Shown piece after piece: positions 10,634 to 22,630 of a stretch of DNA of 64,000 nt. The stretch spans positions 70,817,315 to 70,881,314 of the forward strand of contig CM054116.1 of NCBI GenBank assembly GCA_028673005.1, in the 5' to 3' direction. Below the pieces are notes generated by a model, which searched no databases, was not told where the DNA came from, and saw nothing but the letters and a program-made list of their open reading frames with translations. The first letter of the stretch is position 1, and each line of letters starts with the position of its first letter. A program made the position numbers and the translations under genes. This DNA comes from Tanypteryx hageni. Taxonomy: Eukaryota > Arthropoda > Insecta > Odonata > Petaluridae.

Positions 10634-11034
10634 CAAGTATTGTCGGCCGTTCGGTATTTTTGACCCTTTGGGAAATGTCGGCCCTTTGACCCATACCGTG
10701 AAAATTAAAATAAAAAAACGTACATTTTACAAATGTATTTCACACGACCAAGATTTTTTTGCAGAGCAAATCATCTGGCGACGTAAAGTAAGAAATGTAT
10801 CGCGGTTGAGAAAAGAGACGAAATGAAACTGCCATAAGGCGGTTGTATCGTGGTACAACAAAGCATCTTTAGAGTGACATAATTTTACCCTGAATCTTAG
10901 CATTTTCAAGAGAACGCCCTCAGTATTACGCCACGATTTACAAACGCTTTCGCGAGCACACCCGTATACGTATTCATAGAACTGTAAGTTAATATTTTTT
11001 GTTCTCGTCAAAAATATGTTCAGTTGGTCTAGTC

Positions 11035-11402
11035 CAGGGACGTCAAACTCGAAGAGGCATCCGGGCCGCATTAAAGCGATGAATGTTATAGATAGGCCCT
11101 ATTAAAGCGAAGGATAGAAGGGTCGCATTAAAGCCACGGATGTTAGAGGAGGGCCGCAATTGCTTAATGAGGGCCAGAGCTGAAACAATAAATTTTAGCT
11201 AGAAGATTGAACGCCTGTTATGCAATTAAAAACAATAATTTAGAAGGTGCGTGCTATTATGATTTGGTAGCTATGACAAAATATCGTCTGCTTCTTGCTA
11301 AAATAAAGCATTGGTATGAAAATCCACGCGATTCATTTGAGACAAAAATTGGCTATCGGGCCGCAGTAAGGCACCGAAAGGGCCGCCAGCTTGACATGCC
11401 TC
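11035..11402. mobile_element. hAT-type MITE, 368 bp, 8-bp target duplication
   Basis: The left end is CAGGGACGTCAAACTCG and the right end, read inward from the other strand, is GAGGCATGTCAAGCTGGC; the two share AGG...GTCAA.CT. Both ends continue into GGCCGC-rich sequence. The flanks are GTCTAGTC at 11027-11034 and GTCTAGTT at 11403-11410, an 8-bp duplication with one change. The left third contains a tandem motif GGGCCGCATTAAAGCGATG / GGTCGCATTAAAGCCACGG / GGGCCGCAATT. The interior has no transposase. The 69-codon frame at 11207-11416 runs through the right end and is not a gene. Confidence 0.8.
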
Positions 11403-11809
11403 GTCTAGTTCAATGAATTACAATAGAATTCCTTTATTTTAAGCAAACTTAAATCGCTTTTCCTAATCTGCTCGAAACATTTGCTAATGAAAGGGTTCAG
11501 AAGAACAAGAATTAGAATACGGTGAAGCTTCTAAATGATAATTTTCGAAATTTTTAGTGCGAATTGACGTTCATTAATTATTATATTAATTATAGCTTTT
11601 AAGTCCGGACTAGACTCGGGCATTAGACTATTAATAAAAGCCTTAATCTGTTGGTTGGTTTGTTGGTTGGAACGTTATATGGGATTTCCCATAAGAGGAA
11701 TCTTAAGTTTACCTCTTTCACCCTTGCAGACTTATTTTCTTTTCCAAAATTAAATTAGAAGTAATTGACACACGATCTTCGGATTAAAACAATTTTAAAG
11801 GAAATTAAA

Positions 11810-12151
11810 TGAAGATTCTTATTTTTGTCGTCGATTTCTGTTTTCGAATCGAATTCGCTCACATTAAGCTAAATATTCGAAATTTTGTCAAAATTTTGCA
11901 TTTTTATTGAAACGTTCCCTTGGCGATCAACAGCATTGTTGTTTATACAGAAAATCGACATATATGGTGAGTCCATAATAGCTAATTTTTTTCGGATTAA
12001 AACGTTGAAATTAAAACTTAGTTAAAATCTGACTACATTTTAATATTAACAAATATGATAATGCATTAGATTTAGCTCACTTCCATCCAATATAGTTGAA
12101 TATATTAAGTTCCAATTCTCCCGTTGAATTTCAACGGGCAATTACGCTAGT
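11810..12151 (-). repeat. ACTAG-palindrome repeat, copy on minus strand
   Basis: Read on the minus strand it begins ACTAGCGTAATTGCCCGTTG and continues AAATTCAACGGG, so it is headed by a palindrome CCCGTTGAAATTCAACGGG. A copy in the opposite orientation starts at 22631 with the same head. About 200-250 bp in, both carry a GGCAAGG.AAC...CAATTAAA-like block. The far (left) limit is uncertain. Such ACTAG-plus-palindrome starts are common in insect interspersed repeats, but I cannot assign the class. Confidence 0.5.
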
Positions 12152-13889
12152 AATTAATAAAAGATGAGACCCAGTGTCGTATTTGGATATAGGTGGGAAA
12201 AAATGGATAATACCTCAAGCAGTGGGAGTGTTTGTTCCCTTTATTCCTAGGTATTGAGGATGTTAGGTTCATCCGGACAGAAGTTTGAGAACCCACCCAA
12301 ATCAGTTTTTGCATTGACTTGGTTCCATTTCGGCTTCTTGATGCCTTTCACAAAATGACGAACTCTAGAGCATGTCATTCGGAGCGAATTATTATAGAAA
12401 GATTAAGATAAAAAATTCTTCGTAAATTGGAGCTCGTAATTGAAAATTGATTGCTTTACAAAGCGTATAGTTCGAACTTTTCGGGTGAAAAAATTCGATT
12501 TTATTCATTACCTATCTAAATCAAAATCTGGTGAAATATAGCGCGCTCTATAGAAATCATTAAAACTTCGGATGAGTTGTGATTTTTAACTCCAACTGAA
12601 ATGTTGCTCATTTGTTCATGTTTTTGTTATTAATTTGTATCCGTTACGTATTCTCATTATTTTGAATGTTATTCTTTTGCATTAATTTTTTATGTTTATT
12701 GTGAACTGATTAAAGGGCTACTAATGGAGATGTGTTAACCATTATGATATGTATTATTACTACCGAAGGTCTAATTAGACTTTTCTTACGATATAATTTC
12801 AAAAAGTTATTAATATAAAATTTCTTCATATAGTTACTTAAACATCAACTTATAAATATAACCTTGCAAACATTTATCATGATATGATAAGATATATCAT
12901 TAGTATGTGAAATTAGACATTAAAAATTGTTTACCTGTCCGGGTGGCTACGTTCAGTACAAGTAAACTGTAACAATTCTTTTCTAAGATATCATATAAAC
13001 TGGAAAAAATTATTAAAACTCTTGTTTGTGACTGGCGACTTAGGATGATTATGAACTCTGTTCACTGTATAAGAGATAATGTAAGAACATGACGTGGAAC
13101 TCTTGGATATCGTGGGTGGAATTATGCATTTCACGTTCTCTCCGCCTTATTTACGATCACCAAGCTCTTCTCTCGATGAAGATCTGCGCTCTAAGCAAAT
13201 TGAACCTCCGAAGCATATCGGATTCTAATCGATGCTCATCGGTAAGAATACGGCTCATAATATAATGTGCCTTTGGCAACAGGTTTTTTATCTAAAGTAT
13301 GGCATGCATATTAATCTCCGAACGTTATATGGTTTTTTTATTTCTATCCGTTATGCCGAGTCGCTTTTCTTCGAAAAAATTGTTTCGAGAATTATTTTAC
13401 AAGAGCAGCTTTTATACGCTACCTGTATTTTTATTTCGAGTTCGTTAATTGTTTTTTAAAATAATTTCAACCAAACCAATTTACGTCAAATTCAGATTGG
13501 AATTACGTAATTTTATACGACAAATTTTATTGCATTATGTATACAATACAAAGTATCATTTCCACGAAAACTGTATTTAAACATATATTTACGTAAGTTT
13601 TCCTCAAACGAGCGCATGTTTAAATTGGAATAAAAATAATTCCGTGTAACTCGAAAAATTAGGTATTTAGATTGAGTTTTCACGTCTTCGTGAAATTTAT
13701 CGACGTCTTGGATTTGGTTTTAAATAAACAATTAAATGGATTTTCATCCTAGAATGAATATTTTTTAATTGGCGTTTATTCAATTCAGTTTTCGGTAGAC
13801 ATTTTTCGTCGGCGCCAGATGATCAAAAGTGAGCTAAGTTGGGTTCACCCACTCATACATACATTCTTAGACAAACATTACATAACGGC
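12152..13889. other. Unannotated AT-rich stretch
   Basis: No gene or TE end recognised. A 75-codon plus-strand frame at 13232-13459 has no known motif. Confidence 0.4.
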
Positions 13890-14600
13890 ATAAGATCATC
13901 AGTTTGTCTACTTTCGCCCAGACATTCCCCTATCCCTTCGTAAAAAAAACCATCCGCTTTCATTTCGGTATTCCTCGCGTCTTTTGAAAGGTTGCGAATA
14001 AGTCAGGATGACTGACGCGAACAAACTCCTCCTGGCTAAGCAAGCAAAAAAAATATGCCTCGTATTATAAGAACCTCTCAGTTGCATCAATTTAGCTCTC
14101 TCGGAGGCTCTCACGACAGAGAGAAAGAGGAGCGACACCCATTGCGCTGCGGTCGCCGTCGTCGTAAATGTACACCCACCCTATAATCACCCGGCACGAC
14201 TTTAGGAGGATCCCAATTTTTTTCGAGCCTCACCTTTTAATTTTCCTCTCCTTGTTTTTTTTCCGGTGCATTCGAGCTTACTGCACTTCCCACGTGGCGC
14301 CACGAGCAATAAATTCGATCGTCGTTTATTTCGTTGAGGGAGTGCTTTTAACTGCCCCTTTCCCGGCTTCCTACATTCTCGACCGTCCTTTTCTTTCTCT
14401 CTCTCTCTCCTAACCTGTCCCTCTCGTCCCCGTTCCTCTCCCTATCACACAACCCTCTCCGCACTCGCCGACGCCGACGACTAGAATGAAGTGATGCAAC
14501 GGATCCGTTGCCCCAAACGACCTTCAACGACATAACATGCACGACTGCTTAAAAGATTTTTGGATATGAAACGGAGGGAGAGAGGACTAAAAAGTCTCCC
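13890..14600. other. GC-richer block with (CT)n, no gene recognised
   Basis: CpG and pyrimidine runs, including (CT)n at about 14395-14410. Overlapping open frames on both strands reflect fewer stops. A promoter or UTR function is possible but unsupported. Confidence 0.3.
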
Positions 14601-15122
14601 AAGTCCTTCTAAAGGCGACATTTTTTAAAAAATCCGTGTCCTCGTTGGTTGTGTCTACATTCCAACAGAGCGATTTTTTGTCGTCTGCCCATTCTCTTTT
14701 TATTAATAGTACATTTAAAAGGAAAAGTCGTAGGGAAATCTACGGATAGTATCTTTTATTTTTTAATGCTCGAAATTGATTTGCGCGAAACCCGAATCCA
14801 ATCTCGGGATTCCTTTCACTCCGAGAGAATTTAGTTGCCGCGGTACCATGGAATTGCGACTTTTAAAAAAATTGTTTGAAGCAAGATATATTTTTCAGCG
14901 GGGAATTCTTTTTCGCACTTTGAAATTGGAGAAATTATTTAAGCCTCATAATTCAATTGGATGGCAGTTACCAAAATGATATCATTTAGCCATGAGAGAA
15001 ATTTTCCAATCTCGGTACTCTTACAATATTAGTCAAGAAGTAAATGCAGATTTTTATTTGAGTTAAATGATATCAAAGTATTACACGATGCTTAGCCAGT
15101 AAGGGATGTGATAGGCCTACAT

Positions 15123-15428
15123 TATGGTGACCAGCCGTCCCAAATTTGGAGGGACTGTTCCTCCTTTTGGTCACTCGTCCCGCCTTGTTAAATGTAACTT
15201 GTGTCCCGTTTTTTTTAATCTTTATTAATATCCCAAATTGTCATTTAAATCGTCCGGAACGCCATCACTGGTCACACCAAGCTATATAATATACATTGCA
15301 TCTGTCTATCTAGGGCTGACAAATCAATAAAAGCACCACAGACAATCCACTGTAATCTGTCCCTCCTTAGAGTCGGCGAATATTTGGAAATGTCCCTTCT
15401 TGGCTTCCTGGACAGTTTGTTCACCTTA
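15123..15428. mobile_element. hAT-type MITE, 306 bp, perfect 8-bp target duplication
   Basis: The left end TATGGTGACCAGCCGTCCCA and the right end read outward-in, TAAGGTGAACAAACTGTCC, are inverted relatives. GCCTACAT flanks it at both 15115-15122 and 15429-15436, an exact 8-bp duplication. The interior is rich in GTCCC blocks. The ends resemble those of the larger element at 20460-21877 (TAAAGCGACCAGATTTC and TAAGGTGACCAAACGTCC), so this is probably a short derivative of the same hAT group. Confidence 0.85.
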
Positions 15429-16030
15429 GCCTACATGCCTCATGCTTTTTTCATTTCTCTAATCCAGCAAATTTCACTGTCCACAATCACCCATTGTCCC
15501 ACATTTCAACGCAAGAAAAATTGAAAAATAAAAAAGGTGTATTAGTTTAAATATAAAATCACTCTATAATTACGCTGAAGTTGAAGAATGCAATTCAGAT
15601 TACCAAATAAATTCAAATATATCAATTTATGCATTATGGTTAGGTTATATTATTATTGCATGCATATAATTTTATTCACAATTCTTTTCAATTTAAAACC
15701 TTACAACCATAATGATTAAAAAAGATGTGAAATATTTTCTGTCCCTATATAATAAAAACAAGACATTTCAAAATTAAAAATGCAGAAAAATTTCACGTTC
15801 AGAAATAAAAATTGTTCCAGCATAATGATAAATTTTGTTCCCTAAAATCCCCGTGCTATTTCTATATAAAATAGTGTAAGTTAATTATATAAAACTTTCT
15901 CTAGTAGATCATAAATATATTACCTATTATAAATCAATATAGGGTTTAATTCTCTCGCCAACACGCATAGGATAACAAAAAGAGTCCAAAAAGTATACCG
16001 CAATTCAATTATAAGTAAAACGATGATTTT

Positions 16031-16745
16031 CATATACGTAGTATAGGGGAAAGTATTATATTCATGAAAAATCGACTTCGAGATTTCAACGGAAATACAC
16101 GTTTTGAGGTCTCCTGAACACGTTTTGACCATTTTCTCGATGTCTGTGTGTGCATGTGACAGCTTTTTTGTGGGTGCTCGAACTCAAAAATTATTAATCA
16201 GACCAACGCGAAATTTTCAATTTAACGTTTTTATGAAAGTCGCAAGAACTGATTAGTTTGTGGTAGACATCAGTCAACCAAAAATGGGTGTTTACTCCTG
16301 TCACATCCGTTATTTTGAAATATTTGCTTTAATATTTGATGCGTAAAAATATATTGGAATAAAAGTTGTAGGAAATTAAATTTCCTACAACCTTTGTTTG
16401 AAATATTTTCCCATATAATGCAGTGTTTAACAGATATCTTATATTTTTAGCTGCCACCACCACGCCACCTACCGACGACTATTGTTAACAATTGACGCTT
16501 AGTTGTCTTAGTAACGCCCCTTTTTCTTTTCTTAACTGTTGGAGCTTTGTGGCTATATCCAATGTCAGAAGGCTATGCTTAGAGTTTATTTCTGTTTTGT
16601 CAAGTCTAAAATTTTCTCGCAGTTTCTTAAAATATTTATTATTATGTAACCTATTTGGATGTGTTAGAAAAATTACAGGTATGGAGAAATTCATGTGGTG
16701 GCCACGTCAGATTTTTTCATTTGAGATGAAATTTCTGCCTAAAAT
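16031..16745 (+). repeat. Dispersed ~0.7 kb repeat family, copy B
   Basis: This is the fullest plus-strand copy. The shared blocks are GATTTCAACGGAAATACACG, TCTCCTGAACACGTTTTGAC, AACTCAAAAATTATTAATCA, the hairpin at 16365-16391, GCTGCCACCACCACGCCACC, and a tail with ATCCAATGTCAGAAGGCTA and ATGGAGAAATTCATGTGG. Copy C at 44.9-45.5 kb carries the same tail in reverse. A short peptide M-E-K-x-M-W-x-P can be read near the tail in both B and C, but the copies do not share a long frame. The 103-codon plus frame at 16492-16803 therefore looks incidental. Confidence 0.8.
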
Positions 16746-17529
16746 ATATCGACAAATTATTTCAATGAATGTCTTTGCTTTAATGTTTATAAAATTACTT
16801 TGATCATTGTCGAGGCAACTACTATCATTAGGGCAAAGCTAGATGCCAACAGCTCAATGTACTTATCTGTAAACACAGGAAAGGTTTATACATAATGAAC
16901 AATAGAACCATCGTTCAGTTGAATGAATACTCTAAAATATCTAACTTAAAATGTTTTTCTTCAATGAAAACAAAATAAAAAAATTAGTAAAGTATTATAA
17001 CTTGTCCGTAGGAGAATGGCAATTTTAAGATCAGTACACTATGGAGTAGTCAAAAGGTGATCAGATTATTATTTCATAATAAAACGCGATCAGTTGAATG
17101 AATACACTACGCTTCATAATTGCGTCACAAAATTCAAATCTCCTGGCAGAAAAATGGCTGATTAAAGAATATAAATGTTTTACAAGCTTGAATTTCAGTT
17201 TCACTTTTATAAATTTATGACTGCTAATAATGATTAATGTACCATTATTACGTCGATCCATCCACGTCAGTTAAAATTTATTGCCAGATATTTCAATCCA
17301 ACAAAAGTGAAGCCCTTATAGCTATGATAAATATATAAAATCCTTTTTAATTTTCTCGCGCTTCTAACCGCGAAATTTCAGGTTTACCCTAATTTCAAAA
17401 TTGAAAATGGATTTTCAAATACTGTGGTTGGCACAAATTACCACACGCGTTGTGGCACTCGAGCGCGAAATTTCAAACCATAAGCGCGTGACAACGACAA
17501 CTTTTAAGCTATAAATTTTCTCACGCGGT
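16746..17529. other. Unannotated AT-rich stretch
   Basis: The motif CAGTTGAATGAATAC occurs at about 16915 and 17091, a short direct repeat without further context. No gene recognised. Confidence 0.4.
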
Positions 17530-17930
17530 GCACTTTGGAAATTATTACCGTTCCTTTTTTTTCGAGGCCGCGCCGACATAACGTCACGTAGCACGACTGC
17601 GCGATGGTGTCATGGTTTCCTCCGACTTCTAGGGAGACGAGAAGTCGGAGGGCGCTTAAAAACGGAGGTAGGGAGGGAAGAGAGAGTATAAGGGAGTGAG
17701 AGGGAGAGAGGTCCTGATCGGTTGGTGGCCCTCTCTCGGATCAACCGTTATGTCTGAAGAGCGGCACAAACCGACTCCACACCTTCATTCTCCAGCTGCT
17801 GGCGTGGCGCATCGTTGCGTAGTAACCAGCTTCATCCTTCTGACGTATCGACGTTGTCGGATTTTTGAGAGCTGTCCACGGAGAAGGCTAATATTTGAAG
17901 AAAATAGCATTCAACTTGTTGAATAAGTAA
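17530..17930. other. GC-rich island with perfect 12-bp hairpin
   Basis: An island of CpG-rich sequence in AT-rich surroundings. It contains the inverted repeat CCTCCGACTTCT / AGAAGTCGGAGG at 17619-17630 and 17640-17651 (12 perfect pairs, 9-base loop), then a purine run AGGGAGGGAAGAGAGAG and TATAAGGG at about 17687. A 76-codon plus-strand frame (17696-17926) begins 10 bases after that TATA-like string and has an internal ATG (MSEERHKP), but no known family. A promoter is possible; evidence is only compositional. Confidence 0.35.
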
Positions 17931-18454
17931 TTGCTGGATCGAAATGAACAGTTTTCATTGTTCGGAACTAAATAGGAGAAAAAAATTAGTGAAGAGACAA
18001 AACGTTATTTATTTAGAGCGAAATTGAGAAAAACTCCAGTACACTGTTGTAAAAGAGTAATATAGTGAGGCATAATATTGTACGCAGGAGAAGTAAGGTT
18101 TACATCTTTTACAACATCAACGTAAGGATAGATTTAGTATCCCATCCAAAGCAATGAGCAGATTGATTCATACTTAAAATTCGGTGAAATCATGAGAAAA
18201 CACGAACATCTATTTACTTAATCTAAAAAACGGGAACATCTATATGTAAAAAAGATAGTTGCAAAAATTGTTGTATTTATTTGCGCATACTTTAGTATAG
18301 CGGTGACCACCGAAATTTTAGCAACTTTTTGAGTGAGGCCATTTAAAAACAGACTTCTTAAACTCCCATTTTATTTATGTTGGATGAATTCTAAGGCACT
18401 GGCAAATGCTAGCTGAACACCATTTCGGAAGCAATAGGGTATTATTTGCTACAA

Positions 18455-18637
18455 TGGACGATGAAGGTGTAGGTGATACAAAAAAGATCATTTTGCCGGG
18501 CTTGCCTAGTTTCCAACGCGGGTTCAAATCCTGCTGAGGGCATGGACGTGCGTATTCGTCTTTGTTAGCGTTATTGCGTTCATTGTAAAAGGCCACGAAG
18601 TGTTATGAGCCAGTTAAGTATAAATAATTTTTTTTTA
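18455..18637 (+). mobile_element. tRNA-derived SINE, copy 2
   Basis: The A-box-like GAAGGTGTAGGTGATACA is followed about 50 bases later by the B-box GGGTTCAAATCCTGC. The body has ATTGTAAAAGGCCACGAAGTG, which aligns with GTAGAAGGCCGTAGGGTG in the copy at 10.5 kb, and the element ends TATAAATAATTTTTTTTT. Head, body and tail order are the same in both copies, supporting one SINE family. The minus-strand 73-codon frame here is antisense to the SINE and not a gene. Confidence 0.65.
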
Positions 18638-19331
18638 AATAAATATACTCGTGTTCAGGAAGGCAGAAGGCAGTAAGATTAAGCGTTCCATTTTAAAATA
18701 TGGAACGACGGGAAAATGTTCTGGAATCTATGTTCGTTTGCGCAACTAATTTACGCCCCACTTTCGGTGTTTGAACTTGGTCCGTCGCGTGTATTCATCG
18801 GTGAGAGTCGACATTCAGCAGACTATAAAGATCTTATCCTATATCTTTACGCCGGTTAGTATTTTATTTTTCTTGAGGTTGGCTTCGGCACATACCAAGT
18901 CTTAATTGCGCTAAAAAAATTAAAGTAGCTAAATCACTTGAAAACAAAGGTTTTATGTTCATGAAATATCTCTTAATCTATCGTTCTCTCTTTAAGGACA
19001 AGCGCCGAGATTTCAGCTTGAAGTTTTTGAAAGAGAACGCCAGAAAGGAAATTAAAGCAACAAATATTTATTTTTAATTTAGGACACAAAATTTAAATTT
19101 TATTGCTTATTTTCTTGTATCGGAATACATTTGAGCCACTTCATTTTGTGATTGTGAGATACAGAATTTATCCTTAAAATAGGAATAAATTTTTTAGTAA
19201 TTTTTTTAATTTACCATTAATTTATTTTACAATTTCTGCGGAAATTAGTGTAAAAACTACATCAAAAAATTTTATCGTTGAAAATGTTGTTAAAATATTT
19301 CAAGTGAAGCTAAGCGAACCACTCCCTAAGG
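18638..19331. other. Unannotated stretch
   Basis: AT-rich after 18900; no gene or TE end recognised. Confidence 0.4.
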
Positions 19332-19500
19332 CAGGGGTGGGGAACCTGTGGCACGCGGGCCACTTGTGGCTCGTGAGGTTTTTAAAAGTGTCCCGCCGTG
19401 ACATTCTCCTCTATCATAGAAATGTGGCCCGCGAAGACTATCAACCGTGCGTGCCAAAACCATGGTCCGGGAGAGAAGGGGGTGCAGCAGCGGCAAATAA
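19332..19500. mobile_element. hAT-like end fragment
   Basis: CAGGGGTGGGGAACCTGTGG followed by CACGCGGGCC has the form of common hAT termini (CAGGGGTGGSSAACCTG with a GC-rich subterminal region). A second GTGGCCCGCG block occurs at about 19425. I found no matching inverted end with an 8-bp duplication, so this is an incomplete copy or the right end has decayed. The 105-codon frame (19304-19621) that crosses it is not recognised. Confidence 0.5.
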
Positions 19501-20459
19501 CTGGGGCCCGTATATCACAACATTAAATATAAAACATTTTCAGTACTGTAAAAAGCATTTATTTACAAATCTGATCGCGGTCACATTTTGTGAGAAAATA
19601 TCCACATGTCATTTCTGGTAGAATATTGAATGAATTTTACAATGTATAACACGGGCGTTAAAACAGGCGTAATTCTAGTAAGCCGTTTTTAGAAATTTGA
19701 GGAAAACACATTTGTGGGTCTGTTATATCTTTTTGTGTGTATCTATGTTTTTAATAAGAGGCGTTCGAGACTTCAACGTTAGTATGGAAAATATCGCAGT
19801 CAATGTCGTAAGCCATCGTTCGTAAATTTATGTCCTCCCGAAGTTCACGGCGGGATATCAGAGGATGCGTGCTGTAGAATAGAAATCTTCGAGACAAGGC
19901 GGTAGACTAAAAATAAGCGATGCCGGTGATACCGACCGGGTACAACTCGGAATCTGGTCAGGAGACTGGATTCTTGAGCGAAGATGTCCCGCCAAAATGT
20001 CAAGGATAAGTTTTTACCGATCGTTTTCTCTTCCTTTTTTTTAGCCCCCTTCTTTATAAGGATCCCTCGCACCCTAAAAAGAAACACCCATCGACGGAAA
20101 CTTAAAGTATCAAAACGACACCATAAAATCGGCGCGATGAATTTGTTCGATGGAACAAGTCGAGCCGATGTAAATGTAGTTAACGGTAATTAACTGCCGG
20201 GATTAAAATACCGCTACGATGAGTACGCGTAGGTTTCTCTGCCCATGTACGCGACCAATTGTCCTGCGAGGTTCGAATATTCAAAACGTGACCCCATTTT
20301 AATCATTCCGGGATTTGGCCCAGTAAAAAAACCTCCGTTTTTGTGGAGTATATCATTCCACGGAGCGAGAACGTATCCGTCAGCCATCCATGCGCGTCTT
20401 CGGCGCCCTTCTCAACCTCAACAAAGCAATCCGGTTTTTGGAGAGGCGTTACTTATAAT

Positions 20460-21877
20460 TAAAGCGACCAGATTTCAGATCAACCAAAGCGGGACAAAAT
20501 CTGTTTGCCCCTGGAGTGTAGGCAATTCACGGCGAACCACAACAGTTCAGCCGCTAATAATTGAGACGTCTTACGGAGTTATACACAGATTCACAAACAA
20601 TGTAAAAATGGGTTGTGTGTAATCAGTCGGCCCTCCCTTTTATATTAAAAATTACCTAAGAAAAATCCTTCTACAATAAGGGGTCTAAAAATAAAAATAA
20701 TGTTATCATTATGCATTTAAATTAACTAGTGAATCGTTCTTCCAGTGTTTTTAATATTTGTAATATAGTGTGATTTTACTTAAACATTTTTTTTTCTTAG
20801 AGGAGTGCACACAACCAAAGAAATTTCAAGAGCAATGTCTTTTCTAAATTTCTCCAACTTGCTCGTGAATTTCTAACTCCAAACAATAAATTATTATATC
20901 ATCCTTTAATATATATTTTTAGATCTCTCTAATATAACCTATAATCTCCCTTAAGTAATTTTTAATTTAAAGGTGGGGCCGATTGATAATAACCGATCCA
21001 CCATATATCAAACATCAGTATAATTAATATAGGTTTACAACGTATAATGATAATTTATCTAATTCACAGCTACCTTTAATGTTCGTACTTTTCACTGGGC
21101 GAAATCTTCTTTAGTAACTCAGGAGTGGATTTCAGAGTATGTATTGTAGAATTCCAAACGAGTTTGCCACTAGTAAGACCTTGAGGGTTCAGGTTTTGAG
21201 GGTTCAGACTTTTGAGTTGCGATTTTTCAAATGTACACAACTTTATTCATTCGTGAGAAAGTACGTTCTACAGAAGAATTAGTTCCAGGGATACATAATA
21301 TAAACTGAATTAATTCTGAAGTATTTGTGGCTGATATCTGTCTCTGAAATGCGTGAATAGTTCCACCAAGCGTCGGTATCTTAGATGCATTCCAAACTCC
21401 TTCTCAAACTGAATCAGACACAGACGGTGAGACGCCATCTAGCCCGATACCGATACCGTACAAACTTTACGGCACGTTTGAATAAGGGGAATTTCGATTA
21501 ATTACGTCGTCATTTGTTTTGACATCTGCGAAATTCAATTAGCCAATGTGAAAGCTGCTTCTCGGCCGATTGGTGATCTGCGTCGTCCGCTTTGTTGTGG
21601 ACGAGGCTGATTAATATTCTTATGATTATTATTTTTTGTTTCATTCGCTGTTATTATTTGTGTACTTTGATTGTCTTATGTTGTTTGATTCGTTGTTGTG
21701 AATTGCTTTATCTTGAGTTCCATTTGTTGTAAAAAGATTTGAATAACCGGATCATTTATCATCAATATATTCAAAAGCGGGGACAATTTTGCGTCCCCTA
21801 AAGTGTTTGGGGGACGGCGGGACATGCTGCTCAAAAGCGGGACTGTCCCGCCGAAATCAGGACGTTTGGTCACCTTA
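20460..21877 (-). mobile_element. Decayed hAT transposon, 1418 bp
   Basis: The left end is TAAAGCGACCAGATTTC; the right end read from the other strand is TAAGGTGACCAAACGTCC, followed on both sides by GCGGGACA-type blocks. The flanks are CTTATAAT (20452-20459) and CGTACAAT (21878-21885), matching at 6 of 8 positions. The interior keeps the C-terminal dimerisation region of a hAT transposase on the minus strand. Only about 0.65 kb separates the transposase C-terminus from the 5' (right) end, too short for a whole hAT transposase (usually over 500 residues), so the element is internally deleted. Confidence 0.7.
21195..21400 (-). pseudogene. hAT transposase C-terminal (dimerisation) fragment
   Basis: The minus-strand translation reads through about 50 codons including SELIQFILCIPGTNSSVERT and then FSRMNKVVYI before a TGA. 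This matches the hAT family C-terminal pattern, in which a hydrophobic helix is followed by (I)PxTNxxVER.FS.MN. The conserved Val-Glu-Arg and Phe-Ser-x-Met-Asn positions are all present. Upstream codons (SKIPTLGGTIHAFQRQISAT) stay open without a start. The stop follows soon after the Met-Asn motif, and the residues that normally follow it are lost. The catalytic part is absent. The fragment sits inside the inverted ends of the element at 20460-21877. Assignment to hAT is confident; the family within hAT is not determined. Confidence 0.7.
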
Positions 21878-22078
21878 CGTACAATCCTCTGATTCGGGTT
21901 TTTGTCGAGAGAGCCCTCTGCTACGACCGTAGAGCGTATCGACCCACTTGGTCAAACTATGAGAGGTATAATTTCAAGACAGCAGAATCGCGACGCGCAC
22001 TCTTTCATACAACTCGCTTCAAAGTGTCCTTCCTCAAGTCACCGCGTTTATATCGATCAATAAATAAACCAGGTAAGC

Positions 22079-22347
22079 CAATGGTGCCCGAACGTTTATT
22101 ACTGGTGGGACGCATTGGCAGTTTCCAAGTCTTCGGCGGGCCGGATTAGAGATTAAATCGGAATTTATCTATAACTTCTAAGGAGCCATAAAAGTGAAAA
22201 TAAAGTCTAAATAAGGTTTTTATGGTTAATATTTCAGTATTAAAAATTGTATTATCAAAATTTTCATAAAATGTATGAGTTTGTGTGGTACATTTTTCAG
22301 ATAGGTTTTTCATCTTACCCTCGCGGGCCGCACTTCGGGCACCCCTG
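22079..22347. mobile_element. hAT-type MITE, 269 bp, 8-bp target duplication
   Basis: The left end CAATGGTGCCCGAACG pairs with the right end read inward, CAGGGGTGCCCGAAGTG, sharing GGTGCCCGAA. Flanks are AGGTAAGC (22071-22078) and ACGTAAGC (22348-22355), 7 of 8 identical. Subterminal GGCGGGCCGG and GCGGGCCGC blocks are typical of this kind of element. No transposase inside. The ends differ from those of the other hAT elements in the window, so it is a separate family. Confidence 0.8.
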
Positions 22348-22630
22348 ACGTAAGCATATGATGCCCTAACTTTCGCGGTAGTAAATCATTGGTTGAGAAA
22401 TATTAGTGAACGTTATGAGAACTCTTTCAGTATCTTTTCCAAACTTTAAAGTATTGCTCCACGAAGCATTTCAAAATGTGAAATAGTAAATGGAGGCGAG
22501 CTTGATTTTTGCTTTGATGGTTCAAATAGTAAGAGCGATCGACCTTTTTAGCTTCCCATTGAAATGGTAGATGCACAGTGAAATATGTTGAGATTCAGCA
22601 TCGCCTAATACGTTTATTTATTTACATATT

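Noticed and set aside
10566..10640. A tRNA gene on the minus strand
   Set aside because: A- and B-box-like motifs exist, but no clean acceptor stem pairing was seen, and a second copy shares a non-tRNA body; a SINE is the better reading.
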